Shown here: piece after piece, positions 7,567 through 16,411 of the stretch
How positions within the stretch are numbered: the stretch's first letter is position 1
Layout of the letters: every line of letters starts with the position of its first letter
Assembly: GCF_000427665.1 (NCBI RefSeq)
Contig: NZ_KE386572.1
Location: 3,186,196-3,250,195, forward strand
Length of the DNA: 64,000 nt
Reading direction: 5' to 3'
DNA from: Geminicoccus roseus DSM 18922
GTDB lineage: Bacteria; Pseudomonadota; Alphaproteobacteria; Geminicoccales; Geminicoccaceae
Translations under genes and position numbers: made by a program
The notes under the pieces: generated by a model
Told to the model about the DNA's origin: nothing
Database searches by the model: none
The model's input: the letters and a program-made list of their open reading frames with translations, nothing else

Positions 7567-9729
7567 TTAGTCGTCGCAGGTGCCGGTTTGCGGGACATCG
7601 GAGTACTGGGCGGCGAACTGCCGGGTGAAGCCCCACCACTCGCGGTCCTTGTTCCAGTTGTCCCAGCCCTTGGACTGGAAAGCGACGGAACCCCAGATCA
7701 CAAGATCATCGCCCAGGTTGTTCATTTCCTTGAGCTGGATCTCCCAGAACTTGATCGGCAGGTAGGTCGTGCCGATCCCCGGGGTGGTGTCGTGGTACTG
7801 CGGCCAGAGGACCGGGATCACCTTCTTCCCGTAGGTGCGGGCCTGCTCGATGTTGGTACGGGCATAGAGCAGCCAGTCGTCACGGTTCTCGTGCGGGGTG
7901 TAGAGCGACGGGAACACCACGTCGACTTCGGCTGCCAGGCGTCGCATCGCATCGTTGTTCTGGAGCCACTTGGTCCAGCGTTCCGGAGCATAGCTCTTGG
8001 TGGTCGGCGCCAGGTAGTTCCGCTCCGGCACCAGCATATAGTAGCCGAACTTCATCTTGGTGTTGCCTGCCGCCCGGACGCCGTCGCGCAGGGTGCGGAT
8101 CACCGTGATGAGCTTGTCCATCTCGGCGATCGGATCCCAGTGCTCGATGTCGATCATGACGTAGGTCACGTCGCGCTTGAGCAGGTCGGGGATCACCCTG
8201 GACTTCAGGCGGGCGATATCCGGCACGCTCTTCGACGAGCCGAACAACTCGTCGTCATAGAGGATCCGGATGTCCTCGCTCAGGCCGCAGTTGGCCAGGC
8301 TCGGCATGTTGTAGTAGCGAAAGCCGCGATAGATCGTGAAGTCGGTCTTCTTCGTAGCCACGATGTCCTTGCCGACATCGTCCGGATTGAATAGGGCCGC
8401 TACCGCCTCTGCGTAGGCGTCGACATAGGCGTCGGTCACCTTGTTCTTGTCGCGATAGTAGATGTACTGCTCGCGCTTGAACTCGCTGTACTCACCGAGC
8501 TTCTTTAGAACCGTCAGGTTGTAGCGCCAGCCGCTGTTCTTGACCTCGATCCCGTTGAGGATGGGATCCTGGACGAACGGCTTGTCGCCGCCCGTATCCA
8601 CCGGAGGAGGTGGCGGGGGAGGCGGAGGAGGTGGTGGCGGCGGCGGGGGAGGCGGTGATGGAGGCGTGCTCGTCCCGTACTTCGCGGCGACCGCCGCGGC
8701 ATACGCCACGACATAGGCGTCGGTGATGTTGTTCTTGTTGAGGTAGTAGGCGTACTGCTCGGCCTTGAAGGCGTCGGTCTTGGCCTGCTCGCGCATCACC
8801 GTCATGTTGTAGCGCCAGCCGCTGTCAGCGACCTCGATGCCTCTGAGGATCGGGTCCTGCACGAAGCCGCCGCCCGTATCCACCGGAGGAGGTGGCGGGG
8901 GAGGCGGAGGAGGTGGTGGCGGCGGCGGGGGAGGCGGTGATGGAGGCGTGCTCGTCCCGTATTTCGCGGCGACCGCCGCGGCATACGCCACGACATAGGC
9001 GTCGGTGATGTTGTTCTTGTTGAGGTAGTAGGCGTACTGCTCGGCCTTGAAGGCGTCGGTCTTGGCCTGCTCGCGCATGACCGTCATGTTGTAGCGCCAG
9101 CCGCTGTCAGCGACCTCGATGCCGTTGAGGATCGGGTCCTGCACGAAGCCGCCATTGCCGGAGGAGCCGCCGGAGCCGCTGTCCGTGCTGCCCCCGGTGG
9201 AGCCGCCGGTCGAGCCGCCCGTGCCGTATTTGGCAGCGAGTGCTGCAGCATAGGCGACGATGTAGGCGTCGGTCGTGTTCAGCTTGTTGAGGTAGTAGGC
9301 GTACTGCTCGGCCTTGAACGCGTCGGTCTTGGCCTGTTCGCGCATCACGGTCAGGTTGTAGCGCCAGCCGGTATCGACCACCTCGATACCGTTCAGGATC
9401 GGATCCTGCACAAAGCCGCCTGAGCCATTGGCCGGTGCCGACTGCGCCTCGTCGCCGCCGAACTTGGCATCGAGTGCCGCGGCATAAGCGACGATATACT
9501 CGTCGGTGACGTTCAGTTTCTTGAGGTAGTAGGCGTACTGCTCGGCCTTGAAGGTGTTGGTCTTCGCCTGCTCGCGCATCACCGTCATGTTGTAGCGCCA
9601 GCCGGTCTCCGCGATGACGACATCGCCCAGGTCGACCGCTGCAAAGGCTGCCGAAGGAGCAAGCGTGCTGAAGTACGACCCCGCAAGCAAAGCCGCGGCA
9701 GTCAATGCCACGCCTCTAGTACTGACCAT
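7567..9729 (-). CDS. Secreted protein with five GWRYN modules, polyproline linkers and a glycosidase-like domain
   Basis: A 720-aa paralogue of the gene at 5716-7080. A signal peptide (MVSTRGVALTAAALLAGSYF..., cut after ...SAAFA) is followed by five modules with the consensus GWRYN[ML]TVMREQAKT, FKAEQYAYYL, then TDAY-[IV]-VAYAAA. Linkers are Gly/Ser-rich between modules 2 and 3, and two long polyproline runs follow modules 3 and 4. Modules 2-5 are each preceded by FVQDPIL-x-GIEV. Module 5 is the most divergent (TVLKKLGEYSEFKREQ). The C-terminal domain from about residue 465 has GFRYYNMPSLANCGLS, YVMIDIEHWDP, FGYYMLVPERNYLAP and VDVVFPSLYT, the same motif order as the shorter paralogue. Exported and probably glycan-active is an inference; the module itself matches nothing I recognise. 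Confidence 0.75.
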   Translation of the reverse strand: MVSTRGVALTAAALLAGSYFSTLAPSAAFAAVDLGDVVIAETGWRYNMTVMREQAKTNTFKAEQYAYYLKKLNVTDEYIVAYAAALDAKFGGDEAQSAPANGSGGFVQDPILNGIEVVDTGWRYNLTVMREQAKTDAFKAEQYAYYLNKLNTTDAYIVAYAAALAAKYGTGGSTGGSTGGSTDSGSGGSSGNGGFVQDPILNGIEVADSGWRYNMTVMREQAKTDAFKAEQYAYYLNKNNITDAYVVAYAAAVAAKYGTSTPPSPPPPPPPPPPPPPPPPPPVDTGGGFVQDPILRGIEVADSGWRYNMTVMREQAKTDAFKAEQYAYYLNKNNITDAYVVAYAAAVAAKYGTSTPPSPPPPPPPPPPPPPPPPPPVDTGGDKPFVQDPILNGIEVKNSGWRYNLTVLKKLGEYSEFKREQYIYYRDKNKVTDAYVDAYAEAVAALFNPDDVGKDIVATKKTDFTIYRGFRYYNMPSLANCGLSEDIRILYDDELFGSSKSVPDIARLKSRVIPDLLKRDVTYVMIDIEHWDPIAEMDKLITVIRTLRDGVRAAGNTKMKFGYYMLVPERNYLAPTTKSYAPERWTKWLQNNDAMRRLAAEVDVVFPSLYTPHENRDDWLLYARTNIEQARTYGKKVIPVLWPQYHDTTPGIGTTYLPIKFWEIQLKEMNNLGDDLVIWGSVAFQSKGWDNWNKDREWWGFTRQFAAQYSDVPQTGTCDD
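8591..9154 (-). repeat. 282-bp tandem duplication of polyproline linker plus GWRYN module
   Basis: Units 8591-8872 and 8873-9154 are nearly identical, including the GGAGG-rich strand that encodes about 20 consecutive prolines. The offset is 282 bases (94 codons), so the duplication keeps frame and adds exactly one linker and one module. Confidence 0.9.
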
Positions 9730-10259
9730 GATCCCCCCACGAACACTACAGAATCGCGATCAGGCGGTGCAGGCGTCGGGGGGAGGCGACAATGTTCGTC
9801 ATTGTCTGCCCGACATGCTGTTGCATGTCATATCCGGCGTCTGCCCAGCCAAGAGCTAGTAATCGCCCGATACACGACGCCATTCTGTGGGGGAATGTTC
9901 GGTTCCATCCGGAAATCGGATGTTACGCAGAGTTCATTTTTACGGAGATGCGGAACTCGCAAGTGAAAATCAGATTAAGGAATCGACATCATATTTGTGG
10001 TCGGGTTCCGGTTGAAAGCGCCTCAACCAGGAACCGTGTCTGGCATCCGGTGGTCGAATCCGGGCAGTCCGTGCCCGCGCCGCGCGTGCGGGAGGCACCG
10101 GAGGGGATCGTCCATTGACGATTTGTCATGCCCTTTTCCGGTATGAACCGTGATCTGTCGCCTGCACGACCGTTCACAAGACGGCGAACCAGACAGATTT
10201 CGGCTGCGATCCGCCTTGGAAGCGCCAGCGTCTCTAGAAGGGTGGAGCCTGGGTGGTTG
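9730..10259. other. Intergenic region upstream of the five-module gene; no supported gene
   Basis: The region is 530 bases long and partly AT-rich (around 9905-10010). It should contain the promoter of the 720-aa gene near 9730-9800. Short frames exist on both strands, but none has a ribosome binding site together with consistent GC-rich third positions. Nothing else was recognised. Confidence 0.5.
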
Positions 10260-11132
10260 TCAGCCTGCGAAGGTGTTGCAGCTCTCGACGTCACCCGAAC
10301 GAAGGCCGCGGTTGAACCACTCGACCCGCTGCGCCGAACTGCCATGGGTGAAGCTCTCGGGGCTGGCACGGCGGCCGGCGGCCCGCATGATCCGGTCATC
10401 CCCGACCGAGGCGGCAGCCCCAAGCGCTTCCTCGACGTCGCCGGGCTCGATCACGCCCCTCGCCTGGTCGGCGCGGTTCGCCCAGACCCCGGCAAAGCAG
10501 TCCGCCTGCAGCTCGACCCGGACCGAAAGGGCATTGGCGGAAGCCCGGTCCATGCCGCGCTGTGCCTCGTGGACCTGGGGCAGGATCCCCAGCAGATTCT
10601 GCACGTGATGTCCGACCTCGTGGGCGATCACATAGGCCTGGGCGAAGTCGCCGGGCGCGCCGAACCGCTGGGCCAGTTCGTCGAAGAAGCCGAGATCCAG
10701 GTAAACCTGCTGGTCGCCCGGGCAGTAGAAGGGGCCGGTCGCCCCTTGGGCATAGCCGCAGGCGGAACTGGTGGCGTCGGTGAACAAGACCAGGCGCGGC
10801 TCCTGGTAGGCTTGGCCTTCCGCCTGGAAGATCGCCGACCAGATGTCCTCGGTGCTGCCCAGCACGACCCGGGTGAAGTCGGCCAACTCGTCCTCGGCAG
10901 CACTTCGCTGCCGAGGGGCTGCATCCTCGGTCTGGACCGTGCCACCGCCTCCGACGGTGCCCAGGATCATCGAGGGGTCGATGCCGAGCAGCCAGGACAC
11001 CACCAGGATCCCGACCAGGCCCACGCCGCCGATGCCGCCCCCGATCCGCATGGCGCCGCCGCCCATCCGCAGGCCGCCGCCGCCGCGCCGGTCCACGACG
11101 TTCCCGCTGCGCCTACCGCTCCGCCATTCCAT
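10260..11132 (-). CDS. Neutral zinc metallopeptidase, YpfJ family
   Basis: A 290-aa protein starting MEWRSGRRSGNVVDRRG, typical of this family. A Gly-rich stretch follows, then one membrane segment at about residues 34-48 (GGVGLVGILVVSWLLG). The C-terminal domain has the zincin motif AYVIAHEVGHHVQNLLGI and a later ELQADCFAGVWA segment that would supply the third ligand. This is a membrane-anchored predicted protease whose substrate is unknown in general. It stands alone, downstream of but separate from the ABC operon on the same strand. Confidence 0.88.
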   Translation of the reverse strand: MEWRSGRRSGNVVDRRGGGGLRMGGGAMRIGGGIGGVGLVGILVVSWLLGIDPSMILGTVGGGGTVQTEDAAPRQRSAAEDELADFTRVVLGSTEDIWSAIFQAEGQAYQEPRLVLFTDATSSACGYAQGATGPFYCPGDQQVYLDLGFFDELAQRFGAPGDFAQAYVIAHEVGHHVQNLLGILPQVHEAQRGMDRASANALSVRVELQADCFAGVWANRADQARGVIEPGDVEEALGAAASVGDDRIMRAAGRRASPESFTHGSSAQRVEWFNRGLRSGDVESCNTFAG

Positions 11133-11162
11133 CGATCGAGCCTTCCTGCCGCTGCACCTTGA

Positions 11163-11975
11163 TCACCCCGGACCTGCCCGGCGGCGCAGGAACAGCTGCG
11201 CCAGGATCATCAGCATCAACGAGATGCCCAGCACCAACGTTCCGATGGCGTTGATCTCGGGCGTGATTCCGCGCCGGATCGACCCGAACACGTACATCGG
11301 CAGGGTAGTGTCGGCGCCGGCTACGAAGAAGGCGATGATGAAGTCGTCGAAGCTGAAGGTGAACGTCAGGAGGAAGCCGGCCAGGATCGCCGGCGCCAGG
11401 AGCGGCAGGGTCACCTGCCGGAAGGTGGCGAGCGGGGAGGCGTAGAGGTCGTGGGACGCCTCGATCAGGGCTATGTCGATGCTGCCGAGCCTGGCGCGGA
11501 GGATCACCACCACCAGCGCCATGCCGAACAGCCCGTGCGCTGCGATCAGCGTGCCCCTGCCCAGCGCCAGCTGTGGGGCCGGGTCTACCGGCCACAGGCC
11601 CGCCAGGACAGGATTGGCCAGGTCGAACAGCTGGACCAGGGCGATGAGGGTCGCGATGCCGATCACGATCCCGGGCACGGTCAGGGCGGCATAGAGCAGC
11701 GCGTCCATCACGAGCCGCGGCATGCCCCGCAGCCGTTCCAGGCCCAGCGCCGCGGCGGTCCCGGCAATCGTGGCCAGGGCGGCGGAAGCGCCAGCCACGA
11801 TCAGGCTGGTCCAGAGCGCGTCCAGGACGAACGGGTTGGCCAGGGCCCGGCCGTACCACTCGGTGGAGCAGCAGGCGAAGGTCAGGGCCGAGCGGGAGGT
11901 GGTGAAGCTGAACAGCACGATCTGGACGATCGGACCGTACAGGAACAGGAAGGCCAGGACGGCGTAGAGGTTCAT
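11163..11975 (-). CDS. ABC transporter permease, PotC type
   Basis: A 270-aa inner-membrane protein starting MNLYAVLAFLFLYGPIVQIV, with about six hydrophobic segments. It has the EAA-loop equivalent IEASHDLYASPLATFRQVTLPLL, as in spermidine/putrescine-type importers. The ATG at 11975 overlaps the stop of the other permease, so the long upstream extension in the same frame is not coding. It pairs with the PotB-like permease to form the membrane channel. Confidence 0.88.
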   Translation of the reverse strand: MNLYAVLAFLFLYGPIVQIVLFSFTTSRSALTFACCSTEWYGRALANPFVLDALWTSLIVAGASAALATIAGTAAALGLERLRGMPRLVMDALLYAALTVPGIVIGIATLIALVQLFDLANPVLAGLWPVDPAPQLALGRGTLIAAHGLFGMALVVVILRARLGSIDIALIEASHDLYASPLATFRQVTLPLLAPAILAGFLLTFTFSFDDFIIAFFVAGADTTLPMYVFGSIRRGITPEINAIGTLVLGISLMLMILAQLFLRRRAGPG

Positions 11976-12823
11976 TCGGATCGACCCGGGCCCGGGCGGC
12001 CGTCGCGCCGGATGCCCAGCCGCATCGCGATGCTCACCGAAACCAGCATCACGACCACCAGGGTCGTGGCGATCGCGGCGCCATAGGGCCAGTTGCGCGA
12101 CTGCAGGAACAGGTCGACCAGGGCATTGCCCAGGAAGAACACCTTGCCGCCGCCCAGGAGCTGGGGGATCAGGAACTCGCCCATCAGCAGGATGAAGACC
12201 AGCACCGCGCCGGTGACCACGCCCGGGCGGGAAAGGGGCAGGGTGACCTGCAGGAAGGTCCGCCACGGCGGGGCGCCCAGGTCATGGGAGGCCTCCAGCA
12301 GGCGGCGGTCGAGCTTTTCCAGGGTGACGTAGATCGGGAACACCATCAGCGGCAGGTAGCCGTAGACGATCCCGACCGTCACCGCGAACGGCGTGTTGAT
12401 CAGGCGCAGCTCGGGCAGGCCCAGCATTGCCAGCCAGGACGGAATGCCCTTGGAGCCCAACAGGAAAATCCAGGCATAGATGCGGATCAGCAGGCTGGTC
12501 CAGAACGGCACCAGCACCAGCACCAGGAGCAGCATCCGCCAGCGCGCCGGCGCCTTCAGGGCCAGCCAGTAGGCGAGGGGGTAGGCGGCCAGGAGGGTGA
12601 TGGCTGTGCCGAGCGGGGCCAGGGTGAGGGTGTTGACGAAGGCTGCGCTGCGCGCGCCGAGATTGGCATACTGCTCCAGGGACAAGGCCGGGGCATAGCC
12701 GCCGGCGGCGCCGCGTTCGCCCAGCGAGAACACCAGCATCACCGCCAGCGGCAGGACCAGCAGGAACAGGAGCCAGGCCGCCGCCGGCGTCACCAGGAGG
12801 ATCGCGCCGCGGCGGCCGCCCAT
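11972..12823 (-). CDS. ABC transporter permease, PotB type
   Basis: A 283-aa permease with about six membrane helices and the EAA motif LEASHDLGAPPWRTFLQVTLPLSRPG. Two starts are possible. The ATG at 12823 (MGGRRGAILLVTPAAAW) lies just after the binding-protein stop and is preferred; the one at 12862 would overlap that gene by about 35 bases. It works with the PotC-like permease and the ATPase of this operon. Confidence 0.87.
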   Translation of the reverse strand: MGGRRGAILLVTPAAAWLLFLLVLPLAVMLVFSLGERGAAGGYAPALSLEQYANLGARSAAFVNTLTLAPLGTAITLLAAYPLAYWLALKAPARWRMLLLVLVLVPFWTSLLIRIYAWIFLLGSKGIPSWLAMLGLPELRLINTPFAVTVGIVYGYLPLMVFPIYVTLEKLDRRLLEASHDLGAPPWRTFLQVTLPLSRPGVVTGAVLVFILLMGEFLIPQLLGGGKVFFLGNALVDLFLQSRNWPYGAAIATTLVVVMLVSVSIAMRLGIRRDGRPGPGRSE

Positions 12824-12827
12824 CGGA

Positions 12828-13961
12828 TCAGGCCGACTTGAACCGGGCCATGATCTCGGCACGGTTGGGATCGGTCAGGGTGGCGGCGGCGCCGAACTCC
12901 AGCGCGGACAGGAGGTCGGCGGCCGGGTAGAGCACCGGGTCCTCGACCATCTCCGTGGGCAGCAGCGCCTTCGCGCGGGCGTCGATCGGCGGGTAGCCAT
13001 GCGCCTCGACCTCCATGGCGTTGACCTCGGGGATCTGCAGGAAGTCGATGAAGGCGTAGGCGGCGGCCTTGTTTGGCGCATCCTTGGGAATGGCGAAGAA
13101 GTCGCTCCAGATCTCCCCGCCCTCCTTGCCCAGCACGTAGGTCATTTCCGGCATGTCACGGCGCAGCTGCGTCGCGTCGCCGGTCCAGCACACCGACATC
13201 CAGGCATCCTCGGAGCGCATCGACGGCTGGTAGTCGGAACTGATCGCGAACAGATGCGGCTTGACCTGCAGGAGCAGCTTTTCCGCTTCCGCCAGCTCGG
13301 CCGGGTCGACCGAGTTGAAGCTGTAGCCGAAATATTTCAGGGCGTTGCCGATGGTGGTCAGCTGGTAGTCGTGCACCATCACCCGGCCGCTGGCCTCGTC
13401 CTGGGCGATGTCCCAGAACTCCTTCCAGGTCGTCAGCGGCTGGGTGAGCTTGGCGCTGTTGACCACGTAGCCGGTGGTCCCCCAGTTTTTCGGGACCGCA
13501 TAGACAACGCCGTCCACGGTGCCCTGCTCGGTGAACTTCGCCTCGTTCTGCGAAGCGTCGTAGTTCGGCAGCTTGGCCAGATCGAGCGGCTCGATCAGCC
13601 CGAGCTCGACATAGGTGCTGATCGTGTAGTTGGTCGGGACCAGGACGTCCCAGCCGGTGCCGCCCGCCTGGAGCTTGGCCAGCATCTCCTCGTTGGAGCC
13701 GAAGGCATTGAGCTGGATGGCGACCCCGGTCTCCGAGGTGAAGCGGTCCAGGTTCTCCTGGTTGTGGTAGTTCGGCCAAGTCGCCAGGGCCAGGCGGTCG
13801 CCCAGGTCGGCGGCATGGGCCGGGCGCGGCCGCAGGCCCGGCATCGCGCCGGCCATCACCGCGGTGGCGGCGCCAAGGCCGGTGACGCCCAGGAAGTGGC
13901 GCCGCGACACCGAGCCCATCTGCCAGCGGCGCATCTCGTGCAGGAACGACTTCTTGTCCAT
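12828..13961 (-). CDS. ABC transporter substrate-binding protein, PotD-like, Tat-exported
   Basis: A 377-aa protein starting MDKKSFLHEMRRWQMGS. It has the twin-arginine motif SRRHFLG followed by a hydrophobic stretch and an AHA/AD-type cleavage site, then a periplasmic domain with LALATWPNYHNQENLDRFTSETG, typical of PotD/PotF-like receptors. The start at 13961 has a strong AAGGGGGGAG site; an earlier in-frame start would overlap the ATPase gene. The gene sits between ATPase and permeases, as usual for these operons. The ligand is probably a polyamine or similar cation, inferred from family only. Confidence 0.87.
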   Translation of the reverse strand: MDKKSFLHEMRRWQMGSVSRRHFLGVTGLGAATAVMAGAMPGLRPRPAHAADLGDRLALATWPNYHNQENLDRFTSETGVAIQLNAFGSNEEMLAKLQAGGTGWDVLVPTNYTISTYVELGLIEPLDLAKLPNYDASQNEAKFTEQGTVDGVVYAVPKNWGTTGYVVNSAKLTQPLTTWKEFWDIAQDEASGRVMVHDYQLTTIGNALKYFGYSFNSVDPAELAEAEKLLLQVKPHLFAISSDYQPSMRSEDAWMSVCWTGDATQLRRDMPEMTYVLGKEGGEIWSDFFAIPKDAPNKAAAYAFIDFLQIPEVNAMEVEAHGYPPIDARAKALLPTEMVEDPVLYPAADLLSALEFGAAATLTDPNRAEIMARFKSA

Positions 13962-13980
13962 CGACCTACTCCCCCCTTGA

Positions 13981-15057
13981 TCAGCCGGGCGCAAGGATCA
14001 GCGCCGCCTGTTCATCCCAATGAAGCGATACCGCATCGCCCCTGGCGTAGCCGCCCTGTTCCGCCTCGACCGACTTGGGGACCAGGACGAGCAGATCGCC
14101 GAACATGCCGGCAACCACCAGGTACTCCGAGTGCTCGCCCAGGAAGATCCGGTTGGCGATCGTGCCGTCCAGGCCGTGGCCATGGCCGGCGCGCAGGCGG
14201 ATGAGTTCGGGCCGCACGGCCAGGACGGCGTCCGCTCCGTCCGGCAGTGCCCGGTGCGGGCAGCGCCCGGCAAAGTGGAGCCCGGCCACTTCCACCGAGC
14301 CGCCGAAGTGGCGACCGCGCAGGAAGTTCGACTTGCCGACGAAATCCGCGACCCAGGCATCGGCCGGGGTGTCGTAGAGATCGGCCGGGCTGCCGGCCTG
14401 CACGATCCGGCCGGCGCGCATGATGCAGATCCGGTCCGACATCGACAGCGCCTCCTCCTGGTCGTGGGTGACCAGCACGAAGGTGATGCCGACCTCCCTC
14501 TGCAGGTTCTGCAGCTCGATCTGCATCTCGCGGCGCAGCTTGCGGTCCAGCGCGGCCAGGGGCTCGTCCAGGAGCAGGACGGTTGGCCGGTTGATCAGGG
14601 CGCGGGCCAGCGCCACGCGCTGCTGCTGCCCGCCGGAAAGCTCGTGCGGCCGGCGCCCGGCCAGCTGCGGCAGCCGCACCAGCTCCAGCATCCGGCCGAC
14701 TTCCAGGGCGACGGCACGCCGGTCGGGCCTGGGGCGCCGCTGGCGCAGGCCATAGGCGACGTTGTCGAACACCGAGAGATGCGGGAACAGCGCGTAGGCC
14801 TGGAACACCATGTTGACCGGCCGCTGCCAGGCCGGCGTGCCGACCATGTTCCGCCCGGCGATCCTCACCTCGCCCCGGTCCGGCTGCTCGAACCCGGCGA
14901 TCAGGCGCAATGACGTGGTCTTGCCGCAGCCGGACGGCCCCAGGAAGGTGAAGAACGAGCCTTCCGTCACCGCCAGGTCCATCTCGTCCACCGCCCGCAC
15001 CTCGCCAAACGTCCGGCTGACCCGATCGAAGACGATGGCGGCAGTGTTGGTCGGCAA
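13981..15057 (-). CDS. ABC transporter ATP-binding protein, PotA type
   Basis: A 358-aa ATPase. Walker A is GPSGCGKTTS, the Q-loop lies in NMVFQAYALFPHLSV, the signature is LSGGQQQRVALARAL, Walker B is VLLLDEPLAALD and the switch His is in THDQEEAL. A TOBE-like C-terminal domain runs from about residue 240. The best start is a TTG (LPTNTAAIVF) preceded by GCGAGG; no ATG fits upstream. It is the first gene of the four-gene importer operon. Confidence 0.88.
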   Translation of the reverse strand: MPTNTAAIVFDRVSRTFGEVRAVDEMDLAVTEGSFFTFLGPSGCGKTTSLRLIAGFEQPDRGEVRIAGRNMVGTPAWQRPVNMVFQAYALFPHLSVFDNVAYGLRQRRPRPDRRAVALEVGRMLELVRLPQLAGRRPHELSGGQQQRVALARALINRPTVLLLDEPLAALDRKLRREMQIELQNLQREVGITFVLVTHDQEEALSMSDRICIMRAGRIVQAGSPADLYDTPADAWVADFVGKSNFLRGRHFGGSVEVAGLHFAGRCPHRALPDGADAVLAVRPELIRLRAGHGHGLDGTIANRIFLGEHSEYLVVAGMFGDLLVLVPKSVEAEQGGYARGDAVSLHWDEQAALILAPG

Positions 15058-15182
15058 GCGGCCTCGCAGGTGGAGCAGAGATCTACACTGCCCTGAAGTG
15101 AGCGGGCGGGGCGGCCCGCGTCAAGCCGCCGCTGATCGGCGCGGTATCCTGGGCCGGCCGGGGCGCTGGCAGCGGAGGATCG

Positions 15183-15198
15183 TCGGGTTCGTTCGTGC
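15183..15198. repeat. Isolated copy of the TNEPE-encoding DNA repeat in an intergenic region
   Basis: The motif TCGGGTTCGTTCGTGC lies between the ABC operon and the persulfide operon. The same motif recurs eight or so times inside the gene at 56439-57689, where its other strand encodes TNEPE. Nothing else was recognised in the 170-base gap. Confidence 0.6.
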
Positions 15199-15227
15199 AA
15201 ACGGCCGCGGGGAAGAGCGGCGGCCGG

Positions 15228-15656
15228 TCAGGAACTCGAGCGGCGCGGCAGGCGGTCATGGGCCAGCATGCCGGCCAGCATGGCCAGCACGAACAGGACA
15301 GTCGGCGGCAGGCCCAGGGTGAGGGAGGTGAGCGCGGGGCCCGGGCAGAGGCCGGCCATGCCCCAGCCCACCCCGAAGATCGCCGCGCCCGTCACCAGCC
15401 GGCTGTCGATCCGGGTCTGGCGCGGCAGGTGGAAGTCGCGGTCGAAGGCCGGGCGGGTGAGCCTCCGGCGGATCCAGGTGCCGATCGAGGCGACCGCCAC
15501 CGCACCCGCCAGGACGAAGGCGAGGCTTGGATCCCAGGCGCCGAAAACATCGAGGAAGCCCCGCACCCGCGCCGGGTCGAGCATCCCGGACAGGGCCAGG
15601 CCGAAGCCGAACATGCTGCCGGCCGCCAGGGCCGCGGCGATGCGCGCCAGACTCAC
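15228..15656 (-). CDS. YeeE/YedE-family membrane protein, second half of a split sulfur transporter
   Basis: A 142-aa membrane protein with about four hydrophobic segments. It contains GFGLALSGMLDPARVRGFLD and GWGMAGLCPGPALTSL, the typical C-x-G-P-A stretch of the DUF6691/YeeE family. The GTG at 15656 overlaps the stop of the partner gene (GTGA), so the longer frame is rejected. These half-size YeeE/YedE pairs (PmpA/PmpB in bigR operons) are thought to move reduced sulfur species such as persulfide or thiosulfate. Confidence 0.85.
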   Translation of the reverse strand: MSLARIAAALAAGSMFGFGLALSGMLDPARVRGFLDVFGAWDPSLAFVLAGAVAVASIGTWIRRRLTRPAFDRDFHLPRQTRIDSRLVTGAAIFGVGWGMAGLCPGPALTSLTLGLPPTVLFVLAMLAGMLAHDRLPRRSSS

Positions 15657-16069
15657 GATCCGAAGCTCCGCATCAAGGACACCGTCAGGATGGCCGTCGC
15701 CAGGAACACCAGAACAGCCGCGATCGAGCGGGGCGACAGGCGGGCGAGGCCGGCCACGCCATGGCCGCTGGTGCAACCGGATCCGAGCCGGCTGCCGAAC
15801 CCGACCAGGATCCCAGCCAGCGCCAGCACCGGCAGGCTGCCCTCGATCCGCACCAGCGGCCATGCGCCAAACGCCAGCAGGAAGCCGAGCGGACCGAGCA
15901 GGAGCCCGCCGACGAAGGCGAGATCCTCGGCCATCCGCCGGTCGGGCCGGCGCAGGAGGCCGGCGGCGATGCCGCTGATCCCGGCGATCCGGCCGTTCAG
16001 CAGCATCAGCATGGCGACCGCTACGCCGATCAGCATTCCGCCCAGCAGCGAGGGCAGGTAGCCACTCAT
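15653..16069 (-). CDS. YeeE/YedE-family membrane protein, first half of a split sulfur transporter
   Basis: A 138-aa protein with four or so membrane helices and the conserved stretch GILVGFGSRLGSGCTSGHGVAGLARLS, whose Cys is the family's signature sulfur-handling residue. The ATG overlaps the end of the SqrR/BigR gene, and its stop overlaps the next GTG, so all three are translated together. It probably forms the transporter with the downstream partner. Confidence 0.88.
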   Translation of the reverse strand: MSGYLPSLLGGMLIGVAVAMLMLLNGRIAGISGIAAGLLRRPDRRMAEDLAFVGGLLLGPLGFLLAFGAWPLVRIEGSLPVLALAGILVGFGSRLGSGCTSGHGVAGLARLSPRSIAAVLVFLATAILTVSLMRSFGS

Positions 16070-16407
16070 CGGCCCGCCTCGTCGGTGCAGAAGATCGTGT
16101 AGAGGGCTTCCACCAGGGCGGCTGCCTTGCGCTCGGACAGGCGATAGAAGATCTGCTTGGACTCCCGCCTGGTCCTGACGATCTGGCTGTCGCGCAGCAC
16201 GGTCAGTTGCTGCGACAGGGTCGGCTGGCGGATCTCCAGCCGCTCCTCGAGCTGGCCGACCGAGAACTCGCCTTCGGCCAGGGTGCAGACGATCATCAGC
16301 CGGTTCGGGTTGGCGAGGGTGCGCAGGAGGCCGGCCGCCTCCGTGGCGCGGTCGCGCATGGCGGCGGGCGACATGCGCCTGGCGAGCAGGTCGGGTGTCG
16401 CGGTCAT
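16066..16407 (-). CDS. bigR: ArsR-family persulfide-sensing repressor, SqrR/BigR type
   Basis: A 113-aa winged-helix protein. The recognition region QPTLSQQLTVLRDSQIV is typical of ArsR. It carries Cys41 (LMIVCTLAEGEFSVGQLEE) and Cys107 (YTIFCTDE), the positions of the two sensing cysteines of SqrR/BigR, which form a sulfur bridge when persulfide is present and lose DNA binding. It lies 4 bases after the dioxygenase gene and overlaps the YeeE/YedE gene. Self-repression through the AT-rich inverted repeat upstream of the operon is likely. The cysteines are seen; the mechanism is from characterised homologues. Confidence 0.9.
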   Translation of the reverse strand: MTATPDLLARRMSPAAMRDRATEAAGLLRTLANPNRLMIVCTLAEGEFSVGQLEERLEIRQPTLSQQLTVLRDSQIVRTRRESKQIFYRLSERKAAALVEALYTIFCTDEAGR

Positions 16408-16411
16408 CGGG

